Assembly (NCBI GenBank): GCA_004431415.1
Contig: QPMI01000470.1
Location: forward strand, 310,001 to 374,000
Length of the DNA stretch: 64,000 nucleotides
Source: Cyanophora paradoxa
Lineage: Eukaryota > Glaucocystophyceae > Cyanophorales > Cyanophoraceae
Reading direction: 5' to 3'
In this document: positions 47,022 through 57,764 of the stretch, piece after piece
How the letters are laid out: every line of letters begins with the position of its first letter
Numbering within the stretch: position 1 is the stretch's first letter
Notes under the pieces: model-generated
Seen by the model: the letters and a program-made list of their open reading frames with translations, nothing else
Told to the model about the DNA's origin: nothing
Databases searched by the model: none
Translations under genes and position numbers: made by a program

Positions 47022-48246
47022 TCACATGCGCGCGACGCCCTCGAGGGCGGCGACGGCGGAGCGGAGGTACGGCTCGCCCAGCAGCACGCAGAAGGAGAGC
47101 TGGTGGTGCGCCCTGTACACGCGCCTGGGCCGGGCCCTAATTATAAATGAAGCGGATCAATTTCGCTTTGTTAGGGAGCGCACCGGCGGCGCTCCCAGCC
47201 GGGGCGGGGCGGCATCGCCGCCGCGTGCGCCGCGAAGCAGGCGGACCCGAAGGAGGAGGCGAAGAGCGACATGTACCCGAGGTCGACCTCGGGGTCGCCC
47301 AGGTATCTTTCGGGGGAAGTAAGGGGGGGGTACGCGGATCGGAAACGAAGTAATCGCGTACCCCGCGGGATCGAAGAAGGCGGGCTCGCCGGAGGAAGAA
47401 AGCTCCGCCACGTTGCCGAACCAGAGGTCTCCGTGGACGACGCTGGCGCGGGGCGGGCCCAGCCCGTCGCCCTCCTCGGCCAGAACGCGGCGGGCGGCCT
47501 CAAGGAAGGGAGGGGCGAGGTCCGCCAGGGCCGGCGGGAGCGGCCCGCGGGCCGCCGCCAGCGCCTCAAGCTGCACGCGGAGGCGCCGCTCGACGAAGAA
47601 CGAAGGCCAGCAGCCGCTCCAGCCGTTCGGCTGCCGCGTGCTCCCAAGGAACGTGTCGGATTCGAACCCGAACGCGCGGTCCCCGAGCTCGGGCGGCGCG
47701 CCCGCGCGCGCCTCCGCGGGCGGCGGGGCGGAGTGCAGCCGCGCCAGCGAGGCGCCGAGCCGCCGCTTCGCCTCCTCTGAAGGGGGGGAGAGGTCCAGAC
47801 GCTCGTAGATTCCGAAGGCGCCGTCGACGCCGTCGCCCGCGCCGTCGTCCAGCGCGCCGACGTGCAGCGGCTCCGGCACGCGCACCGCTCCCGTCGCTGC
47901 GATGCATCTGTGGACGCGTCAGCTGCAGAACGTGCGTGGCCGCTCGAGCTCGAGCGCACCGCAGCACAGCGGCCTCCGATTCGAACGCCGCGCGCGCGAA
48001 CGGCGACGCGTTCGCCTTCACGAAGAGCCCGACCCGCTGCCGGCGCTCCCGCGGCCGCGAGCTCCCGTCGGCGGTCCTCCACGACCATTCGCCGGCAACA
48101 GCGAAGGCGGCGTGCGTGAAGCCGCCGCGCACGGGCTGCAGCTCGATCCGCGCCGGCGGGACGCCCAGCAGTCGGCCCAGCGCCTCGGCGACTTGCTGGC
48201 CGAGCCGCGCGCCGGCGGGGGCAGGCGTGGGGACTAGGCCGGGCAT
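47022..48246 (-). CDS. FN3K: Fructosamine/ketosamine-3-kinase family protein, 356 aa, 4 exons
   Basis: Exons 47960-48246, 47362-47907, 47184-47306 and 47022-47136 give one frame from MPGLVPTPAPAGARLGQQVA to LEGVARM. Diagnostic segments: RGGFTHAAFAV (nucleotide loop), VGLFVKAN (Lys), FESEAAVLR, FLGSTRQPNGWSGCWPSFFV with ERRLRVQLEA, the catalytic VVHGDLWFGNV, FFDPAGYLGDPEVDLGYMSL (metal-binding Asp), and HHQLSFCVLLGEPYL. The enzyme phosphorylates fructosamine or ribulosamine adducts so that glycated proteins are repaired; the fold is that of aminoglycoside phosphotransferases. All catalytic elements are present. Slightly longer than the usual ~300 aa. Confidence 0.9.
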
Positions 48247-48908
48247 GCGCGTGCGCTGGCTGATGCTTTAGCACGCTGCCCAGTGGATGGCTAGGATGGC
48301 GAGGCCGAGCATCAGCAGTGATCCAATCGACGCGCGTCCAGCTGCAGCAGCTCCAGCTTGCAGGCTGGACGTCCAAAACGGTCCAGTTGTGGCGCGCGGT
48401 TTCCGGCCTCGACTTGCGAGCGACCCACGAATTCAAAGTCTCCGGTTCGGATTCAGACTGAAGAAATTCGGTAGTTCGCGTCGGCTCTCGCGAGATCTCG
48501 AGCCAGGAGGGCGGGTAGGACCCGGTAGGTGCTCATCGGGGCGCCAGCACGAGCCCAGAAGCGGCTCATACGAAAAACCTGCTCGCGGCAAACGTGGGAA
48601 GCAATCTTCCCGTCTTCCTCCAGCGATCGGCAGAGGCGAGTTCTGCGAGCCCAGCACGCTCTGCGAGAATTATCTACGCGAACGACCGCGCTCCCAGCGC
48701 CTCCCCTACCGAGTGACGGCGTGAGTTCCTTCAGCTTCATTGCAATTCGCCGGACGCTCGTCTCCTGCAACCCCAGATCGCTCTATCTAAGTCTAAGCAA
48801 ACGTTTCTCGTGCGTCTCTCATGCCACCGCGTGCTGTGCTGTGCAGGTTGCGTAGATTGTTCAATTGGCGCGAGTCGGCGCGTCCCGTCTGTTCCCACAA
48901 ATCGCCTC
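48247..48908. other. Head-to-head spacer, 662 bp
   Basis: Between divergent FN3K and AT-hook genes. No confident gene; frames here lack motifs. Contains both promoters. Confidence 0.4.
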
Positions 48909-51803
48909 ATGGCGGCTCCAGCAGCAGTGGTCCAGCCACCAGAACCTCCTCCCGCACTCGCAGCCGAGTCTCCAGATCTCCGTCTGAACAAGCTCTCCAC
49001 ACCTGACAAGCTGCGGGTTAGCATCTCGAAGCAGAGCAGCTCCAGCTTGAGCCCTAAACTTCCTCCGGCCACGACAACCAGCGACCCGCCATCCCAGACG
49101 GCAACGAAACCAGCAGCATCCGATGGCCCAGCAGGCAGGAAAACGCCGCAGGCTTCCACCAGCAAGGTGGCCCGCACGCCCGTCGAATCGCAGGAAAAGA
49201 GTGCGGAAGATGTCGCGGTAACACCGGAATCCGCCCTGGTCACCGTGAAAGCGGAGCCGCGCAAGAGCGGCGAAAGCCCGACCAGCAGCAAGGGTGCGCA
49301 CCTCCGCTCCATTGCATCGCAGGATCGCTAGAGAAACTCTTCGAATGCAGAATCATTGAATGCGCTTCGGCCAGCGCCCCGTCCGCGATTTTGCAGAGAT
49401 TTGATCCCGGCCTCGCGCAGGTCGCAAGGATCCCGAGGGGGCGCAGGCGCAGCTTCAGAAGCGGCTCACGGAGCCGATTCGCAAGACGATCGAGGTCGTC
49501 CTCGGGACTCGGACGTACCAGCAGCTCGCGGACGTCGTCACGAAGGAGCACCTCGAGACCGCCATGCGCGCGCTGCGGCCCGAGCGCATCACGACGTCTC
49601 TGTCGCGCCGCACGCTCTTCGAAGAGATCCGTCGCAACGCGGGTCCCGCCGAAACCGAGGACGTTCAGGCGGCGATCAAATCTGCGCAGAGCTACGGGGA
49701 CCTCCCGGAGTGGATCACGCGCGCCCAGCTGCAGGCGCTGCTGAAGCGCCTCCGGCCGGAGCGCTCCGTCCAGCCGCTCTCCCGCGGAGCGCTGTACGAG
49801 GAGCTGCGGACCGTCGTCCGGCAGGCCAGCGCCTCGCCCTCCAGCAGCTCGCCCCCGGGCTCTTCTTCCTCCCCCGCCGGCTCGTCCGGCTCCCCGCCAG
49901 CTGCCAGCAGCGATCGCTCCAAAGATCTGCGTGCGTACCCCTCTCGCCCGCGCCGCCGCCGCCGCATCCGACTCGGCGCGCCGCAGCGACGCCCGAGCTC
50001 CCGCCCGTCGGCGAGCCCTGGAACCTGACAGAGGAGGAGACGCAGCGGGTGAGCCAGCGCGCGCTCGCTCCCGGCCCCCACGCGCGCCGCCGGGGCCGAC
50101 CCGGCCGGCCGGCCCGCCCCGCCCCCTCCGCCGCTGCAGGTCCCGACGGCGACGCTTCGCGAGCGGCTCGAGCTCGTGCGGCCGGACCTCAAGCTCGACG
50201 GCTACTCGCGGCGCAGCATCCTGGACGCTCTGATCCGCGCGGACCGCGCGAAGCCGAGTGCGCCCGCCCGCCCGATCGCTTCGATGCGACGCTAACCGAC
50301 GCGCCCGACGTTCCGCCAGCAATACGGAAGCCACGGGAGAAGGACGCGAGCAAGGCCGCGAAGGAGCGGCCGCCGAGCGAGCCGCGGGGCGTGGCGACGG
50401 GCCGCGGCGAGCGGCGCCCGCGCGCCTCGGCGGCCGGCGCGCGGCAGGCGACCCTTGCCGCCCGCAACGGCGGCATGGGCGCTTCGGAGGAGGAACCGGC
50501 GGAGGGCGCCATCGTCCCGGCGCCCTCTGGCTTCGGGCCGGCGGGGCCCTCCCGCCCCCGGCGCTCCGCCGCGTCGACCCCGCCGGACCGCGAGGACGGC
50601 AGCGAGGCGAGCGGGAGCGGCAGCGAGGCGGAGGGCGAGGAGGCGGCGGAGGCGGAGGCGGAAGCGGAAGTCGGCGGCGAGGCCGACGCCGACGCGGACG
50701 CTGAGGAGGCGTCACAGAGCGGCGGGGGCGGCGGCGGCGGCGGCGGCGGCGGGAGGAAGGGCAAGGGAGCGTCATCGGCGGCGGCGGCGGCGGGAGGGCG
50801 CCGGGAGTCCTCCCGCGCCCTGGTCAAGTACGAGCCGCCGTCCGAGTCGCCGAGCCCGCACGAGGGCACGTCGGCCCGGACGCGGCCCATCGGCCCCAAG
50901 CAGCAGAAGTCCGCCTCGGGGAAGGCCTCTTCCTCCTCCAAGATCGACCCGGTGACCCTCATACCCCTCGCGACGCTCGAGAGCCTACCCCCCGGCGCGG
51001 AGGCGTACCTCCCCTTCGTCAAGCGGGGGCGGGGCCGGCCCAAGGGCAGCACCAAGTCCAACCCGGCGTACGTCGCGGCAAAGGCGGCGGCAGCCGCCGC
51101 GACGGCCGCCGCGCTCAACGCGGTCAAGCGGAGGCGGGATGCCAGCATCGTCGGCGTCGGCGGAATGCGGGTTGGGTACGGCCACAGGAAGCTCAAGAAG
51201 CAACGCCTGGCGGACGGCTCAGCGGCTCCGACAGCAGCTTCGGCGGCGGCGGGCAAGGGTCGCGGGGGCGCGGCGGCGGGGGCGAGGCGCGGGGTCGCCG
51301 GCAAGCGGCGCCGGGAGGACGAGAGCGGCGAGGAGGAGAACGGGGAGGGCGGCGCCGGGGGCGACGAGGACGAGGACGAGGACGACGACGGCATGGACGA
51401 GGGCGGGCCCTGGCGCGCCCTTCCCACGTGGGGCTGCTCCAACACTCCCTCCATGGCCGAAGAGGAGGACACGAGCGAGGAGGAGGGCGAGGGCGGGGAC
51501 GGGGTCGGCCGCGGTCACGGGCAGGGCCAGGGCCACATCCGCCCGCTCCCGCTCCCCTCGTCCTCCGGAGAGGAGCAGCAGCAGCAGCAGCAGCAGCCGG
51601 CGGGCCCCGGCGCCCTCGCGCTGGCGCGCGTACCCCCCAGCGTCAGCGTCTTGGAGGGCGAGCTGATGATGGCGTTCGCTGCGCGGGCGGCGGCCGAGCG
51701 CCCGGCGGCCGTGTTCGCGGCCGCGGCCCCGGCCCCGGCCGCGGCGCACGCCCTGCCGACGGCTGCACAGCCCGCGACGGCGGCGACGCCAGCGGCGGCG
51801 CCA

Positions 51804-51836
<33 letters not shown>

Positions 51837-52271
51837 GAGGAAGGAGCGCGGCCCGCGGCCGTGCCGGTGGCCATCGTTGCCTCTTCCACGGGGCCGGCGC
51901 GGCCGCTGCGGCCCACGCCGCCGCCGGGGACCGAGCAGGCGAGCGAGCCGGCGGGAGTACCCGGCCCCGTCAGCGCCCTCGCCCTCCGCGAGGGGGGGTA
52001 CGACGCCAAGCCCTTCGACTGCTTCCTGCGCGAGGACGTCGCCCCGCGGCTCAGCGTACCCCTCTCCGCCGACGAGGAGGCCGACCTCGTCTGTAAGGTT
52101 GCGAACGAAGGGAAGCTGGGTACCGCAGGCGACCTCCGCCGGTACCTCCGCATGGCGTCGCAGGGCCTTCTACCCCCCCACGTCTTCGCGGCCGGCCTGC
52201 CTGCTCTCTTCACCCGCCCCGGCGTCCTCGCCGCCGTCTGTACCCTCTTCGGCCTCGGCTTCGAGCTGTGA
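48909..52271 (+). CDS. Large nuclear AT-hook protein with three helical repeats, 1008 aa
   Basis: Five exons (48909-49293, 49421-49930, 49987-50048, 50140-50257, 50320-52271) sum to an exact frame. The N-terminus is Ser/Pro/Ala-rich. Next come three copies of a helical motif: MRALRPERITTSLSRRTLFE, LLKRLRPERSVQPLSRGALY and LELVRPDLKLDGYSRRSILD, i.e. L-R-P-(D/E)-x6-S-R-x-x-L/I. Then a long low-complexity region with acidic runs, poly-Gly, poly-Gln and an AT-hook ([16 protein letters not shown]). A globular C-terminus begins YDAKPFDCFLREDVAP and ends LAAVCTLFGLGFEL. No known family is recognised; the AT-hook and basic/acidic tracts suggest a chromatin or transcription role. Confidence 0.7.
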
Positions 52272-52602
52272 TCATATGAGCCTTCGTCCTTTCTTCCCCC
52301 TCCGCTTTTCGATCGATACTGTAGCTAGAGAGCGGCCGGCTCTCAGCCCAAGCTTCAGCTTTCAATGAGATCATTCATTTGCAGTTACCGTTCCAGTATT
52401 TGGCACGCAGCCCTCCGCCCCCATGCACGTCAGTTCGTTACTTCTAGATCCAGGATTGGTATTGCAGTCGCTCGCGCATGATTGCATCATTGCAATTCCA
52501 AGAGATTTTTTTCCCTCGATCAACAGTGACCGAGGAAACGCGGCGCGGGTGCGGGCGGGCCGGGGCCGGGGCCGCTTGCCAGCATAGTTGCTGGCTGGCT
52601 AG
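52272..52602. other. Tail-to-tail spacer
   Basis: Holds the 3' ends of the AT-hook gene and the next minus-strand gene; no gene seen. Confidence 0.4.
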
Positions 52603-55600
52603 CTAGCGTTCGCGATCGAAGAAGGGCGCCTTCGCCACGCCGCGGGGCCCCTCGAACGTCCGGCCCGTGCACCGCTCCACCCGCGTCCGCACCGCGCCCC
52701 GGACCTGGAGCGCGGGAGGGAGGGAGGGAGGGCGAGAGGTCAGGGCCGGTGAATAGGGGAGGGATAAGCAGATAGGGTGTACCGGGATGTGGTGGTGGTC
52801 GGCCCGGCGGATCATGTCTGGTCGGAACGGGTCAACCTCGCGCTCCGGAAAGGGGCGAAATCGAAAGGGCGGGCGGACCGGCTGCGCCCTGCGCGGCTGC
52901 CGAGAGCCGCTGGTTGGCCCCCGGCGTCGGCGCACCCGGGCGCGACTCCGGCGCGTCCTGTTCGCCTCCAGTCAGCGCGGGCCGCGTACCCCCCCGCTTT
53001 ATTCCCCCCTGCTCACCTGAACGAGGACGGAGGCGAGGGTCTCGTACATCCAGGACATGAAACCACGCTCTCCCTCTGTCTTCTGGCTCCCGTCCCACAC
53101 TGCGGGCAGGCGGAAGGGGGGTACGTCCGGTTACGAAGGGGACGGCGGCGGCGGCGGGGGGTACGGTATTCTCGCGTTCGCGGCGCACGTGCTTCGGCGG
53201 CGCTGACGTGGACGAAGGCGCGGGCGTCCTGCCCGGCGGCGAGCCACATATGCGCGACGTTCGCCTGCGGGATACGCGAATCGAAGGCCAACCCGAAAGC
53301 GGGGGAGGTGGGGGGGAAGGGGGAGTACCTCGATCCAGATAGGGCCGCGGCCTACGCGGGTGGTACCCCGGAGGCACGCCTCGAGCTCCTTAAGCACCTC
53401 TGGGTCCTGAGGTACGGAGTTCAGAGGGTTCGGGGTAGGGGGGTAGGGGGTTGGGGTGGGGTGGGGGGAAGAATACGGACCCGGAGTACAGAGGCGGCGT
53501 ACACGAGCGTTGAGTAGCTCGCGGGTAGGCCGGTCTTGCCCTGGGGTACACGATTCAGATGCATAGGGGGGGGGGGGACGGTATAGGTCCCCGGAGGAGG
53601 GAGGGGGGTGGGGGTACCTCCGCGTGCAGCGCGTTGAGATTCCGAATCTTCGTCATCATCCAGTCCCTGGGGGGGGGGGGGGGGGGGGGGGAAGGTCGAC
53701 GGGGGCACGCGAGTTGGAAGGGGGTACCCCCTCCGCACTTGGAGTTGGGGTCGAGGACAATGCGGCTCGTCTTGCGGGTGTAGTGCAGGATAGTACCCGT
53801 CTTCCGACTGGGGGTACGGGAACTCTCAGGGGAGGGGTACGCGGATCGTCGAGGGGGGTACGGCGCACTCGACGAGCCCAGGCTCCGCGAGGACCATGTT
53901 GCAAACCTGCCGCGGGGGTAGAATGAGCGAGGCGAGGCCCAGAGGCCAAAGTGGCGCAGGCGGTCACCGTGTAGCACTCCTGGTACCCCTCAGGGGACCG
54001 TTGGGCCGTGAGTAGGTTCACCTGGCCGCCCCGTCAGTCAGGATGATCGGGGGGGGGGGGAGAAGGCGGCCGGGGTACGCGAACCCAGCGGCGAACGAAG
54101 CCCGAGAGGTCGAAGGGCTCGAGCACGGGCCGGTCGACGGGGCTCGGGGGGGTACCGGGGGGCGCCGGCGCCGGCGGGGCGCGCCCGAACACGCCGGCGA
54201 TGGGCGCCGGCTCCTCAGAGGCAGAAGCAGAAGAAGAGGCAGCGGCGGGTGGAGCGGCGGCAGGCGCAGGGGACGATCCCGCCGGGGTCGAAGCTGGAGC
54301 CGTCGACGCCGCCGCAGCCTTTCCAGAAGAAGAAGGAGGAGAAGAAGGCGGAGAGTCGTCCTCCTCCTCCTCCTCACAATAAGAAGCAGGGGCCGAAGAA
54401 GCCGAAGAAGCCAAAGCCGAAGAAGGAGGAGAAGGGCGGCGCGCGAGGATCGCCTCGTAGAGGCGCCGGGCGAGGGGCGGGCCCAGCAGCGGGTCGGCCA
54501 GGACGTCCTCCAGCATCCTGCGCCGAAAAAGACTGAGCGGAGAAGAAGAAGAAGAAAAAGGGCGAGAAAGACGACGGGCGACTCCCCAAGAAAGAGTAGA
54601 CTAGCTAGAGGAGGAGGAGGAAGAGGAGGAGGAGGAGGAGGGGCAACACTAGACTAGACTGGACTGGACTGGACAGCAGTCTCAAGGCGAAAACCGAGCG
54701 TTCTCTAAGCGAGGACCGAGCGTTCTCCTAGAACGACTAGACTAGCTAGAGATCGGACACGGTATAGATTAGACGATCTCTAAGCGAAGAGCGAGCGAGC
54801 GAGCGAGCAGGCGAGCAGACAGATCTAATCTCCTAGAAACAGCTAGAAACAGCTAGGTCCTCGCCTTGAGACTGCTGTCTAGTCCAGTCTGGTCTGGTTT
54901 AGTCTTTTGCCGAGCGGGCGGGGGGGCGCACCCGCAGGCGAGGTCCACGTCTGCCTAGAAACAGCTAGAAAACAGCTAGAAAACAGCTAGAAACAGCTGG
55001 AGATAGAGATATGGAGATAGAGTGAAACAGCTAGAAACAGCTAGAAACAGCTAAAACAGGCGAGGACCGAGCGGGCGGGCGGGCAGGCGGGCGGGCGCAC
55101 CCGCAGGCGAGGTCCACGTCGGCCTTGGAGCTGACGAGCGCCGCGGCCTGGGTACAGGGGAACGCGGGTGAGGGGCGGGCGATTGCGGGGCGGCTTGGGG
55201 CGACTTCAGCCATCCTTTAGGCCATCCTTTAGAACTAAAAAGACTAAAAGACTTGGGACTAAAACTTTGGGCGGGCTCCTTTTTTTTGGGGGGGGGGAGG
55301 GGGGGGGAGCGATGGCGGGCTCCTTAGGGTGCACGGGCAAGGGGTAGGCACGGGGGAGCTCCTTAGGGTCCCATTTGGAGCTCCTTAGGGTACGCGGCTA
55401 AGGGGCGGACGATGGCGTGGCGTCTTAGGTCTCCTTATGGTACGCGGGTAAGGGGCGGGCGATGGCGACTCAGGGCGCGGGCTCTACTTATGGGGGGCGG
55501 GCGATGGCGCGGCGACTTGGGGCCCCTTGGAGTACGCGGGTAAGGGGTGGGCGGCGGGGGGTGCAGGGAAGGGCGGGGGCTCTCCTCAGGGCCTCTTTAG

Positions 55601-57683
55601 GGGCTCGTTAGGGTAGGCGGGTAAGGGGTGGGCGATGGCGCGGCGACTTAAGGCGGCCTTTAGGTACGCTGAGGGTACTCCTTAGGGTACACGGGTACGC
55701 TTTTTAGGGGGGTACAAGGAAGGGCGGGGGCTCGCCTGGAGGACGTGGCGGGTGATGACCTCGGCTTTCGCGCGGTCGCCCCCCGTACCCCGCCGCAGCA
55801 TCGTCTGAGGCGGGGGGGGGCGCCGGCCGGTCAGGTCAGGGGAGCAAAGGCGGAGGGAGCGGGCTCCGCTCCGCTCGGCGGTCCCAGGCCCCCGACCCCG
55901 ACCCCGCTGCAGACTTCTGCGCCTTGGATGGTCTAACGATGTTCTAGAGGCGTTCGCGCCCAGGGCTGGGCTTTGGACTCCCCCCCCCCCCCTCCTCCTC
56001 CCCCCCCCAGCCACGCGTACCCGGGCGACGTCGGAGGCGATGAGGAACTCGGTGCGGGCCGGCGGGGGGCCCGAGCCCGGCGCCCTGAACCGCGCGAGGG
56101 TCGCGTACACCGGCGCCGGGTCCGCCAGCTCGTTCCTCGCGCCCTGCGGTGGGGTACGGGGTACGGAGGTTTAGTAAGGGGGGGGGGGAGAGGGCGGGGT
56201 AGCGCGCGCCTGGAGAAAGCCGGCGAGGAGGTCCATACCCAGGCCCGGGGCGGCCTCCTCGAAGGGGGGTACGACGAGGTCCGCGAGGGCGTCGATGGCG
56301 GAGGGGGGGACGAGCGCCGGGTACAGGCGGCGGGCCCAGTCGCGGGCCATGTTTCGCGTGTTGCCGTACACCGGCCCGCTCTCGACGAAGTGGGCGGCGA
56401 TGGCGCGTATCCGGGCCCGGGCCGCCTCGACAAGTTCGGGGTCCGGGGGGGATTGAAGCGGGGTGGGGTCCCGGGACCGGCGCCCATTCAGTCCCAGAGC
56501 CCGCCGAACGATCGCCGACGTCGCGTACCTAAAAATAGAGCGCCGCGTAAGGACCGGTACGGGGGAGGAGCGGGAGGGGGATACGCACAGCATGGCCCAG
56601 TCCACCTGGCGGCGGATCTCGGGTACGGACGAGACTTGGCGCCTGGGGGTACGATTTCAGGGCGCGCGTGGGGGTACGGGGATCGAGGAAGGGGGGTTAC
56701 CGCGCGGTCTCGAAGTCGCCGAGGAGGACGTACCCCGCCGCGCGGCTCTGGAGGAGGGGCCACTCCTCCTTGCCGCAGGGGGATACAGGGCGTGATCCGG
56801 TACCCGGGGTCAGAACGCTGGCGTCCGTTTCGCCCCTTTCGATAGCACCGGCGAGCCTGCGCCGAAAGTCCGTAAGGATAGGGGCGGGGCGGGGTACGGC
56901 GAAGCGCAGCGGACCACTCTTCGGCCCTCCGCCAGCTGGCCGGGTCGTCCCGACACACGTAGTGATACATCACGGGGTGGAAGTGCTTCGCGGTGATCTG
57001 CGGGGGCGGTCAGGGGCGGGCAAAGGGACTTGGGAAGGGCGGGCGGGGACACCTTCACGCCCAGCGCGGGACAGGAGCGCACGAGCGCCTCAGCGCGAGC
57101 GCCGTCCGAGTGCTTGGTTGCGAGCTCGTGGATCTGAGCGGGGCGCGCGCGCATGAGGCGAGCGCCGCGGCGTCCGCTTCGGGCCGCTGCGCACCACCCT
57201 GGCCGCGACGGCCTCGCGGAACGGCGGGGGCACAAGCTCCTCGAGCGCAGCCTTTATCTGCAGCGCCTGCGCGAGCGGCGTGCCGCGTCGGGGGGCGCGG
57301 ACGGGCGGGCGGCGGGCCGAGAGGCGGCGTAAAGGTACCGCGGGCTCGAAAGCCTCGGGGCTCGACGCGAGCGCCACCTCGACGCCGCGGCGGATAGCCT
57401 CAGAGAAGATCTTGATCCGGAACACCTCAGGCTTCCCCCGCGGCCGCTGCGTCCACTTCCCACGGGCTGGCGAGCGGGGCGCCTGCCGGGCCTGGGCCGG
57501 CGGCGGTCCCCCTCCGATCCCGGCGGCCTCCGATGCCAGCGTTCGTATCACAGGCCGCCCGAGCAGCGCGCCCGGGCGCATCCGGAGCGCGAGTGCGGTC
57601 GGGTGCTGTGCGCCGGTCGGAGAAGCTCGCATTACCGTCGCCGTTCGCGCCAGCGCCAGTGGAGCTGACCGCGCCGCGCCCAT
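52603..57683 (-). CDS. Large multi-exon gene, putatively mitochondrial, helical (PPR-like?)
   Basis: Start proposed at the ATG at 57683 (MGAARSAPLALARTATVMRA), which reads like a mitochondrial transit peptide and lies 81 bp from the divergent TBC1D13 start. Many short exons follow with GTACC/GTGCG donors: ALQIKAALEELVPPPFREAV, IHELATKHSDGARAEALVRS, FHPVMYHYVCRDDPASWRRA, RIRAIAAHFVESGPVYGNTR, VYATLARFRAPG, MLEDVLADPLLGPPLARRLY, ILHYTRKTSRIVLDPNSKC, WMMTKIRNLNALHAE, LPASYSTLVYAAS, NVAHMWLAAGQDARAFVHVS and FMSWMYETLASVLVQ; the stop is at 52603 after KAPFFDRER. Helix-pair spacing recalls PPR/TPR proteins but no motif is decisive. Exon borders are approximate and more than one gene is possible. 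Confidence 0.5.
54600..55070. repeat. Intronic AGCTAGAAAC and GAGG simple repeats
   Basis: Runs of AGCTAGAAACAGCTAG and of GGAGGAGGAGGAAGAGGAGG, plus a partial duplicate of an exon edge (GCGAGGTCCACGTC at ~54,938 and ~55,107) inside an intron of the minus-strand gene. Confidence 0.6.
55250..55720. repeat. Degenerate ~60-bp repeats in an intron
   Basis: Variants of CTCCTTAGGGTACGCGGGTA followed by AGGGGCGGGCGATGGCG recur about seven times. No coding content. Confidence 0.6.
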
Positions 57684-57764
57684 CGCTGCGATCAAAATCC
57701 GAGTCGGCGGTTCGAAGTCGGCGGTTCGAATCCGCCGCGCTGACACAGGCTACTTTGCAACAAC
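57684..57764. promoter_or_regulatory. Shared bidirectional promoter (81 bp)
   Basis: Gap between divergent starts at 57683 (-) and 57765 (+). Contains a tandem TCGGCGGTTCGAA repeat (57,704-57,731) and the hairpin GGCGGTTCGAATCCGCC. Confidence 0.45.

Noticed and set aside
57700-57740. tRNA gene suggested by GGCGGTTCGAATCCGCC, a T-arm-like hairpin
   Set aside because: No matching acceptor stem, D-arm or anticodon arm upstream; the hairpin is part of a tandem TCGGCGGTTCGAA repeat in a promoter gap.
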